Part shown: piece by piece, positions 1 to 6,417 of the stretch | How positions within the stretch are numbered: the stretch's first letter is position 1 | Layout of the letters: each line of letters opens with the position of its first letter | Assembly (NCBI RefSeq): GCF_001905725.1 | Contig: NZ_LIWB01000010.1 | Location: 57,114-121,113, forward strand | From: Streptomyces sp. CB02400 | GTDB taxonomy: Bacteria; Actinomycetota; Actinomycetes; Streptomycetales; Streptomycetaceae | Reading direction: 5' to 3' | Length of the DNA stretch: 64,000 bases | Made by a program: the position numbers and the translations under genes | The notes under the pieces: model-generated | The model's input: only the letters and a program-made list of their open reading frames with translations | Database searches by the model: none | What the model was told of the DNA's origin: nothing

Positions 1-112
1 CGGCGTCGCACCGGATGTCGCCAAGCCGCTCATCGAGAAGGCGGACTCGCTGTGCCCCTACGCCAGGATGGCCGGTGAGGGAACGCCGGCGACCGTGACG
101 CTGGCTCCTTAG
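1..112 (+). CDS. OsmC/Ohr-family peroxidase, C-terminal fragment
   Basis: This is only the last 36 codons of a gene that begins before the window; the reading frame starts at base 2 and ends at a TAG at 110-112. The fragment carries a Cys-Pro-Tyr (LCPYARM) segment, which matches the second catalytic cysteine region near the C-terminus of OsmC/Ohr proteins (Ohr normally has VCPYSxAxRGN followed by a short beta strand ending the protein). Ohr and OsmC reduce organic hydroperoxides in the cytoplasm using a pair of cysteines. The Asn normally found after the Arg-Gly is absent, so it is more OsmC/Ohr-like than a canonical Ohr. The stress-related genes that follow fit this role. Confidence 0.6.
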   Translation, partial: GVAPDVAKPLIEKADSLCPYARMAGEGTPATVTLAP

Positions 113-280
113 GACCGGACCGGCCGAGCCCGCCGCCGCCCGGAGCGGGACAGGTGGGCGCGGTCGGTCCGGGCCCTGGCGACCGGGGCGGCCTACGGAT
201 GTCACAGAAGACATGGACTCCCGGTCAGTTGAGCGAGGGCCCGCTGTTCTCAGCATGCGACTTCCGAGAAGAGGAACACC

Positions 281-1513
281 GTGTCACCAGTGAACACCTT
301 CGTGATGGTCGGAGGCGGCCTCGCCGCGGGCAGGGCGGCGCAGGCGCTACGGGAGCACGGCCACACCGGTCCGCTTCTCGTCATCGGCGACGAACGGGAA
401 CGGCCCTACATCCGCCCGCCCCTTTCCAAGGGGTACCTGCTGGGCGAGGAGGAGCGCGACTCGATCTTCGTGCACCCCGAGGACTGGTATGCCGAGAACG
501 GAGTGGATCTGCTCCTGGACACCAGCGTGCGATCAGTCGACCCGCGGGCCAGGGAAGTGGAACTGGAGAACGGCCGCCGCATCTCTTACACCGGGCTGCT
601 GCTGGCCACCGGCTCCTCCCCGCGACGCCTGCGGGTTCCGGGAGCCGATCTCGAGAACGTGCTGTATCTGCGCCGGGTGGGCGACAGCGAGCGGCTCAGG
701 ACCGTCTTCACCGAGGGCTCGCGCATCGTGGTGATCGGCGACGGCTGGATCGGACTGGAGACCGCGGCCGCCGCACGCACGGCGGGGGCGGAGGTAACCG
801 TGCTCGGACACTCCGATCTGCCGCTGCTCAAGGTGCTGGGCCGGGAGGCGGCCGAGATATTCGCCGGCCTTCACAAGGATCACGGCGTCCGTCTCCTGCC
901 CCGCGTCGAGGTCGAACGCATCACCGGGACGAAGGGGCGGGTGGACGGGGTCCTGCTCGCCGACGGGACGCGTCTCGCCGCGGACGCCGTCGTCGTGGGC
1001 ATCGGCATCACCCCCAACGTACGACTCGCCGAACAGGCGGGCTTGGAGGTGCGCAACGGCATCGTCACGGACGAGCACCTGCGGACCACGGCGCCGGAGA
1101 TCCACGCGGCAGGCGACGTCGCCAACGCCTATCACCCGTTCCTCGACCGCCATGTGCGCGTCGAGCACTGGGCCAATGCCCTGAACCAGCCGGACACGGC
1201 CGCGTTGTCCATGCTCGGCCAGGAAGCCGTGTACGACAGACTGCCGTACTTCCACTCGGACCAGTACGACCTGGGCATGGAGTACACGGGCTTCACGGAG
1301 CCCGGCGGTTACGACCGCGTCGTCTTCCGCGGTGACACCGGTCAGCGGCGTTTCATCGCCTTCTGGATGGCGGGCAACCGTGTACTGGCGGGCATGAATG
1401 TCAATGTCTGGGATGTCGTCGATCCGATCCGCGCCCTGGTCCGGTCACGAGCCGACGTCGATGACAGGCTTCTCGCCGATCCCGACGTCCCCCTCGCCAG
1501 TTTGCTGCCCTGA
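281..1513 (+). CDS. NAD(P)/FAD-dependent ferredoxin reductase-type oxidoreductase
   Basis: A 410-residue pyridine nucleotide-disulfide-type flavoprotein starting at GTG with an AGAGGA ribosome site just upstream. The N-terminal FAD Rossmann motif reads VGGGLAAGRAA (about residues 8-18). A second NAD-binding glycine motif, VIGDGWIGLETA, lies near residue 150, and the FAD-closing motif HAAGDVAN near residue 275. The C-terminal 90 residues match the reductase C domain of rhodocoxin or putidaredoxin reductases, which pass electrons from NADH through FAD to a [2Fe-2S] ferredoxin serving a cytochrome P450 or dioxygenase. No ferredoxin or oxygenase gene is adjacent, so the partner is unknown. The third glycine of the NAD motif is retained although a Trp replaces the usual residue before it. 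Confidence 0.88.
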   Translation: MSPVNTFVMVGGGLAAGRAAQALREHGHTGPLLVIGDERERPYIRPPLSKGYLLGEEERDSIFVHPEDWYAENGVDLLLDTSVRSVDPRAREVELENGRRISYTGLLLATGSSPRRLRVPGADLENVLYLRRVGDSERLRTVFTEGSRIVVIGDGWIGLETAAAARTAGAEVTVLGHSDLPLLKVLGREAAEIFAGLHKDHGVRLLPRVEVERITGTKGRVDGVLLADGTRLAADAVVVGIGITPNVRLAEQAGLEVRNGIVTDEHLRTTAPEIHAAGDVANAYHPFLDRHVRVEHWANALNQPDTAALSMLGQEAVYDRLPYFHSDQYDLGMEYTGFTEPGGYDRVVFRGDTGQRRFIAFWMAGNRVLAGMNVNVWDVVDPIRALVRSRADVDDRLLADPDVPLASLLP

Positions 1514-1933
1514 CCCGGCCCACCCGCCCGCCGGTCCACGCATCCTCCGTCCGCGGCCGGTGTGCCACCGGCGGGGCATCGTGCGGTCGGCACGGTGCCG
1601 ACCGCCGGATGTCATGGCCTCACCGGGCCGCCGGCCTCGGACCGGCTCACGGGGGAGGCGGCCCTGCCCGTCCGAAGGGCTCACCGTACAGCCGCCGTCA
1701 GCGGCCCCGGTGACCGCGTATCTCGGCATCCCTTTCGACATCTCGACGGACGCAATGCCGCCGAGTGAACCGCCGGCACCTCGGCAGCGGCACACCGTCC
1801 GCGACACAGCTCGTGTCCGTTCGGCCGCCGTGTCACAAATGCGGCTACCACCCTGTCATTCCCAATGACGAACACATGCGAAGTGCGGAACAGCGTCTCG
1901 CCGCACTCCGAGAAGAATGGAGAGGATCCAGAT
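1514..1933. other. Non-coding stretch upstream of the NmrA-like SDR
   Basis: About 420 bases without a convincing gene; open frames here lack ribosome sites and normal codon bias. A perfect 6-bp inverted repeat with a 3-bp spacer sits at 1855-1869, about 65 bases before the next start codon, and could be an operator or part of the promoter for the SDR gene. Confidence 0.5.
1855..1869. promoter_or_regulatory. Inverted repeat GTCATTCCCAATGAC
   Basis: Perfect 6-bp arms (GTCATT/AATGAC) with a 3-bp spacer, in an A/T-richer patch upstream of the SDR start at 1934. The size suits a dimeric regulator, but no regulator gene is next to it, so the assignment is inference only. Confidence 0.3.
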
Positions 1934-2683
1934 ATGAAGGTTGTAGTCATCGGCGGAACGGGCCTCATCGGCTCCAAGCTGGTCGCCAAGCTCGGCGAGC
2001 ACGGTCACGAAGCGGTGCCGGCGGCGCCCAACACCGGCGTCAACACCCTGACCGGCGAGGGCCTGGCCGAGGTCCTGCAGGGCGCCTCCGTCGTGGTCGA
2101 TGTCTCGAACTCTCCTTCGTTCGCGGACGACGACGTGATGGAGTTCTTCCGTACGTCGACCACCAACCTCCTCAAGGCGGAGGCGGAGGCGGGTGTGACC
2201 CACCATGTCGCACTCTCCGTGGTCGGCACCGAGCGCCTCCAGGAGAGCGGCTACTTCCGTGCCAAGCAGGCACAGGAGGAGCTGATCAAGGAGTCCGGCA
2301 TTCCGTTCTCCATCGTCCACGCGACGCAGTTCTTCGAGTTCATGAGGGGCATCTCGGACGCCGCGACCGACGGCGACACGGTGCGTCTGGCGCCCGTCAA
2401 GATCCAGCCCATCTACTCCGACGACGTGGCCGCCGCTGTGGGCCGCACGGCCGTCGGCACGCCCGTCAACGGCGTGGTGGAGGTGGCCGGCCCCGAGGCG
2501 TTCCAGCTGGACGAGCTGGTCCGCAACGCGCTTGCCGCCAAGAAGGACCCCCGCAAGGTCGTGGCGGACCCGAAGGCCCCCTACTTCGGTGCGCAGCTCC
2601 AGGAGACGACCCTGCTTCCCGGTCCCGACGCGCAGCTCGCCGAGACCCGGATCGCCGACTGGGCCGCCGCCCAGCAGCGGTAA
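1934..2683 (+). CDS. NmrA-like NAD(P)-binding SDR family protein
   Basis: A 249-residue atypical short-chain dehydrogenase. The start at ATG 1934 is preferred because GGAGAGGAT lies about 8 bases upstream and the Rossmann motif GGTGLIGSKL begins at residue 7; an in-frame upstream start at 1865 would add 23 residues without homology or a ribosome site. The protein has a single Rossmann fold, no YxxxK catalytic pair in the usual spacing, and an NmrA-like substrate lobe (SVVGTERL, YFRAKQAQEE near residues 95-115). Such proteins reduce unknown small substrates or sense the NADP redox state. SDRs of this type are common in gene sets controlled by ECF41-type sigma factors, and a sigma factor of that kind lies 3 kb away. 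Confidence 0.85.
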   Translation: MKVVVIGGTGLIGSKLVAKLGEHGHEAVPAAPNTGVNTLTGEGLAEVLQGASVVVDVSNSPSFADDDVMEFFRTSTTNLLKAEAEAGVTHHVALSVVGTERLQESGYFRAKQAQEELIKESGIPFSIVHATQFFEFMRGISDAATDGDTVRLAPVKIQPIYSDDVAAAVGRTAVGTPVNGVVEVAGPEAFQLDELVRNALAAKKDPRKVVADPKAPYFGAQLQETTLLPGPDAQLAETRIADWAAAQQR

Positions 2684-2802
2684 GCGACGGCAGAAACCAG
2701 TTCAGCCGGGGTGGCCCCTGTTTCCGGGGGCCACCCCGCTCGCTACCGGCGTGTCGACACCGACCCACCTCTCTCCCACCGTCACGAAAGGAGCGTCCCG
2801 TC

Positions 2803-3405
2803 ATGCTCAGGAACGACACGAACAACACCCTCACCGAGGCCGGACCGTACGACGCACTGACCGGCGCCTACGTCATCGACCCGGTCCACAGCACGATCGG
2901 CTTCTCCGTCCGGCATGCCATGGTCTCCAACGTCCGGGGGAAGTTCGACGCGTTCGAAGGGCTTCTCACCATCGACGGCTCCCGGCCGGAACGGTCGGAG
3001 GCCTACGTAAGCGTCCAGACGCAGAGCCTGAATACGGGCATTCGGGACAGGGACGCCCATCTCACGGGTCCGGACTTCTTCGATTCCGCGACCTTTCCCC
3101 TGATGGCTTTCCGCTCCACCAGGATCGTGCCCGTCGGGGACGACGTCTTCCGCCTGGCCGGCAACCTGAGAATCAAGGACGTCGAGCTGCCCGTCGAGCT
3201 CGAGATCACCCTCGGTGGTGCCGGCCAGGACTCCTACGGGCAGCACCGGATCGGTTTCGAGGGCAGGGCCACCCTGCAGCGGTCCGACTGGGGGCTCACC
3301 TGGAACGCCGCCCTCGAGACGGGTGGCCTCCTGATCAGCGACAAGGTGACGCTGACGCTCGACATCTCGGCGGTGCGCCAGGAACAGGCGCAGGCTGCCG
3401 CCTGA
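2803..3405 (+). CDS. YceI family protein
   Basis: A 200-residue YceI-like lipocalin-type beta-barrel protein, with an AAAGGAG ribosome site 10 bases before ATG 2803. The family hallmarks are present: YVIDPVHSTIGFSVRHAMVSN near residues 22-42, a central HLTGPDFFD segment near 85-95, and a closing GFEGRATLQRSDWGLTWN motif near 150-170. YceI proteins bind polyisoprenoid or other long amphiphilic chains and are often induced by stress. There is no signal peptide, so this copy probably acts in the cytoplasm. It follows the SDR by 120 bases on the same strand and may share its transcript. A strong hairpin terminator lies just after its stop codon. Confidence 0.92.
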   Translation: MLRNDTNNTLTEAGPYDALTGAYVIDPVHSTIGFSVRHAMVSNVRGKFDAFEGLLTIDGSRPERSEAYVSVQTQSLNTGIRDRDAHLTGPDFFDSATFPLMAFRSTRIVPVGDDVFRLAGNLRIKDVELPVELEITLGGAGQDSYGQHRIGFEGRATLQRSDWGLTWNAALETGGLLISDKVTLTLDISAVRQEQAQAAA

Positions 3406-3423
3406 CACACGGACTGCCTCTCG

Positions 3424-3457
3424 CACACCAGACACCCGTCCGCCGGGGTCTGGTGTG
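3424..3457 (+). terminator. Hairpin terminator after yceI
   Basis: Perfect 10-bp stem CACACCAGAC / GTCTGGTGTG with a 14-base loop, about 18 bases after the yceI stop codon. Confidence 0.85.
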
Positions 3458-3831
3458 CCGGTCGTTTCGGGGGCTCCCACCAGGCCGGGCCTGGCTTCGG
3501 GCTCGGCATCTCGCCTCCTGCCGCTCGGCGCTGCGTCGAGCCCTCCCGGTCCGGGCCCCGGGTCCGTGCGCAACTCGGCTCCGACGGGCCTCTCGCGCCC
3601 TCGTCCGGCAGACGGCCATCGCCCCGGTTGCCCTCCCCTGCCTTCTCGGTGGCCCCACGAAGGGGCGCCCGGCCTTCGGATCCGTCAGGTGGACGCGGCG
3701 ATCGGTGCCGCGGGCCGCCGGGGCGGGGGCCACCGGAGAACGCACGTGATCGACGTCAGCGGCATCAGGGCCTTCCTCGGCGGTCGTCGGGCCCCATGAC
3801 GTGGTCGATCGCACGCAGGTCAGGAAAGGCG

Positions 3832-3869
3832 GGAGGGCGGGGTGACGCCGACGCGCCACCCCGCCCTCC
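3832..3869 (-). terminator. Hairpin terminator after the secreted hydrolase
   Basis: Perfect 13-bp G/C-rich stem GGAGGGCGGGGTG / CACCCCGCCCTCC with a 12-base loop, about 17 bases beyond the stop codon of the minus-strand hydrolase. Confidence 0.85.
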
Positions 3870-3885
3870 TCCTCCGTTCGACCGG

Positions 3886-4728
3886 TCAGTGGACCGTCCG
3901 CGCGGCGTCCTCGATGATGTCGGCCACCCTGTCCGGCTGCGAGACGCTCACCGCGTGCGAGGCTCGGACCTTCTCCTCATGTGCGTTGGCCCGGTCGGCC
4001 ATGAACGTCTGGGCCTTCGGCGGGATGTTGAGGTCTTGTGTGGCCACCAGGACCCAGGACGGGACGGTCTTCCAGGCGGGCTCGCCGGCCTCCTCCTCCA
4101 GCGCGGCGCTGGTCACGGGACGCTGAGTGGCCGCCATCAGGTCGGCGGTGCTCTTCGGGACGTCCGCCGCGAACTGGTGGTTGAACTCGCCCTGGTCGAT
4201 GTAGAGATCGGCGCCCTGGGAGCCGTCGGGCTGAGTGACCGGAACGGGCTTCAGGACCTCTCCGAGGGTGCTCCCCGGGAACTTGCCCGAGAGCTCGACC
4301 GCGCTCTCGCCCTTCTCCGGCAGGAAGGCCGCGATGTAGACCAGGGCCTTGACGTTGTCGGCTCCGTTGGCCGCGTTGCTGATGACCGATCCGCCGTACG
4401 AGTGTCCGGCCAGGACCACGGGTCCTTCGATGCCGGCCAGGAGTTCCTTGACATAGGCGGAGTCGCTGCTCAGGCCGCGCAGCGGGTTGGACGCGGCGAC
4501 GACCGGGTAACCGTCACGCTTCAGCTTTTTGATGACGCCGTTCCAGCTGGACGAATCGGCGAACGCCCCGTGGACGAGCACCACGGTCGGCTTGCGGTCC
4601 TTCGACGACGATGCCCTGCCGGCGCTCGCCGGGGCGACCGACGTGAGGAGAAGAACGCCGGCGACGGTCGCCGTGGCCGTGAAGACGAATGGTGTACGAA
4701 GGCGGCGGTGAAGAGAACGAGGGTTCAT
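3886..4728 (-). CDS. Secreted alpha/beta hydrolase
   Basis: A 280-residue alpha/beta hydrolase. The start at ATG 4728 is chosen because AAAGG lies 8 bases upstream; an earlier in-frame ATG at 4749 would place that ribosome site inside the gene. The N-terminus has an Arg-rich stretch, a hydrophobic helix (about 12-33) and an Ala-Ser-Ala cleavage site near 35-37, a Sec signal peptide. The catalytic nucleophile is Ser110 in GHSYGG, the oxyanion segment is VLVHGAF (about 50-56), and the C-terminal ASHAVSVSQPDRVA supplies the catalytic His. It resembles the small esterase-like hydrolases common in actinobacteria, whose substrates are mostly unknown. It stands alone on the minus strand. Confidence 0.9.
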   Translation of the reverse strand: MNPRSLHRRLRTPFVFTATATVAGVLLLTSVAPASAGRASSSKDRKPTVVLVHGAFADSSSWNGVIKKLKRDGYPVVAASNPLRGLSSDSAYVKELLAGIEGPVVLAGHSYGGSVISNAANGADNVKALVYIAAFLPEKGESAVELSGKFPGSTLGEVLKPVPVTQPDGSQGADLYIDQGEFNHQFAADVPKSTADLMAATQRPVTSAALEEEAGEPAWKTVPSWVLVATQDLNIPPKAQTFMADRANAHEEKVRASHAVSVSQPDRVADIIEDAARTVH

Positions 4729-5522
4729 CTCGGGGGCCTTTCTTGACATGACGCATGGTCAAATTGGGACCGTAAACGGTCCGGGCTTCCGCAGGGGACG
4801 ACTCGAATTAATCGTGTTTCTTTCATCCTTATGACAGGAGAACCGGCCGTCACGTGACATTTACGTCGGGAAAATTCCGTCTGCTCCCGCCCGGTCGCCT
4901 CTCCCATCCGAGAAGCCGCCCCCGTGCCGCATCGACATACTTCGACGCGATGCCGAGGCGATACCGCCCTCACCCCTGCGAGAACGGCACGGTGGCCTTT
5001 GCGGTGACCCGGGGACGGCGTGCCGGCCGACGCCTGAGGTGCGGCGCTCGCTCTCCGTGGTACCGCCCCGGATCCCCTCCACGGACCCGGCCCCGACGAT
5101 CCGGCCGATGTCTTCATGAGGAAGCCACCTCGCACGGCGAGCGCTCATGGCGTCGCACCGGCCCGCACCCGGATCACGGCGGCGCCGACGCTGGTCAGGA
5201 CTTTCCAACCGCCTCTTCGGCAGCTCCCGAACAGGTCATGGCCGATCCTTGGCGCCGCCCGCCGTCAGTCCTGACCAAACGCTCCGGACGCCGACCCGCG
5301 GGGGATCGGGTGGCGTCCGGAGCATCGCACCTGCGCAGCTCCAACGGCAGGTGCTCATCGTGTTGCGGACTGCTGCCACGGGGACCGTGCATAACAGTGT
5401 CGCGAACACTGTGAAAAGTGTATCGCATTTCAACCATGTGACAGCACGCCTCCCCGCTCCACCCGGCGCGCGGACCGGTCCCGAGGAGAGCGCCACGCTC
5501 CACGACAGTTTCGGTGTTGCTC
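4729..5522. other. Long non-coding stretch with one strong palindrome
   Basis: About 790 bases between the hydrolase start and the end of the sigma-factor gene contain no frame with credible codon bias, ribosome site and family resemblance. The one clear element is a TetR-type inverted repeat at 5394-5412. The gap may be the site of a lost gene. Confidence 0.5.
5394..5412. promoter_or_regulatory. TetR-type operator-like inverted repeat
   Basis: Perfect 7-bp arms ACAGTGT / ACACTGT with a 5-bp spacer, followed by an A/T-richer segment. Arms and spacing resemble operators bound by TetR-family dimers, yet no TetR gene occurs in the window and no gene starts close by. Confidence 0.45.
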
Positions 5523-6278
5523 TCAGGCAGCACACTCCGTGGCCTCATCCGTGCTCCCCCACCTTCGCGGGGTAACCGGTGACCCGACGGGGACGCCCGC
5601 GGAGCCGGTGCCGGTGACCAACCGCGTGAGTCCTTCCACCTCACCGGTGCCGACTGCCACCTGGAACGCGGTGACGAGGCGCCGGTGTGATTCGGCGGGA
5701 ACCGGCCGTACACGGGCACTCGCGAGGCGGGCCTGTGCGCGGTGAACGAGCACTCGTGCGTTCGGCACGCTGATCCGGAGCATCGCCGCGAGGTCGGCGT
5801 AGGCGTACCCGAAAGCCTTGCGCAGCACGTAGGCGGCCATGGCCTCCGGCGTCAGTTTCGACATGAGCAGGGCCAGGGCGTCCGCGACCGCCCCGGACTG
5901 CTCCGCACGCAGCGAGGGGTCCTGGGCGTCCTGGTCGTCCAGGTTGACCAACTGCGGCTCCGTGGGCGTCTCATGTCGGTAGCGCGCCGACCGGATGCTC
6001 TTGATCGCCATGTGCGTCGTGGCGGTGGTCAGGTACGCGGCCGGATTCTCGATCCGCGTACGGTCGGTGAGCTGCCAGCGCAGCCATACCTCTTGCAGCA
6101 CGTCCTCGGCGCCCGCCGGATCCCCGAGGATCCGGTAGGCGATGCGGAACAGTCGTGACCGCTCGGACAGGAAGACGTCGAGTGCCGGATCGAGGTCGTC
6201 CCCGGCCGAGCCGTGCTCGGCCGGCCTGACGGCCAGGGGCCCGGTCGGCGTCGTCTCCTTCGACATGGGCGCGGGCAT
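5523..6278 (-). CDS. ECF sigma factor (SigJ/ECF41-like) with a truncated C-terminal extension
   Basis: A 251-residue group-4 sigma-70 factor. Region 2 is visible as RLFRIAYRILGDPAGAEDVLQE (about residues 40-63, the -10-binding helices) and region 4 as the helix-turn-helix YAYADLAAMLRISVPNARVLVHRAQARL (about 158-185). The last segment, HRRLVTAFQVAVGTGEVEGLTRLV, is the beginning of the SnoaL/NTF2-like domain that ECF41-type sigma factors use to control their own activity, but the protein ends about 25 residues later instead of continuing for about 100, so the DGGGK motif is missing. The linker WLPEP motif is also not evident. No anti-sigma gene is adjacent. It may therefore be constitutively active or degenerate. 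Confidence 0.88.
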   Translation of the reverse strand: MPAPMSKETTPTGPLAVRPAEHGSAGDDLDPALDVFLSERSRLFRIAYRILGDPAGAEDVLQEVWLRWQLTDRTRIENPAAYLTTATTHMAIKSIRSARYRHETPTEPQLVNLDDQDAQDPSLRAEQSGAVADALALLMSKLTPEAMAAYVLRKAFGYAYADLAAMLRISVPNARVLVHRAQARLASARVRPVPAESHRRLVTAFQVAVGTGEVEGLTRLVTGTGSAGVPVGSPVTPRRWGSTDEATECAA

Positions 6279-6417
6279 CGGGGACTCCTGTTCGGTGGGC
6301 GGCGCCCATCGTGGGCGAGGGTTCCACCCTCCGTCCGCGCCACCCCCCGCCGCGCCCTTGCTGCCCGTGGTCGAGTCCGTGGGGACCCCATGGGGTGTCC
6401 GGGGGCCGCCCCCTTCC

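Larger units (their letters stand above)
3406..3885. other. Non-coding stretch between yceI and the secreted hydrolase
   Basis: About 480 bases separate two convergent genes. Each end carries a strong hairpin terminator (3424-3457 and 3832-3869). The middle has only short frames in both directions without ribosome sites or family resemblance. I see no gene in it. Confidence 0.6.

Noticed and set aside
3455..3799. 114-codon frame after yceI
   Set aside because: Begins inside the terminator hairpin, lacks a ribosome site, and has weak codon bias and no family match.
4854..5414. 186-codon frame in the hydrolase-sigma gap
   Set aside because: No ribosome site, Arg/Pro-rich shadow-like composition, and it runs over the TetR-like operator.
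6388..6416. Small palindromes (ACCCCATGGGGT, GGGGGCCGCCCCC) between sigma factor and LAL gene
   Set aside because: Too short and G/C-biased to separate from chance; may be a weak terminator for the LAL gene.
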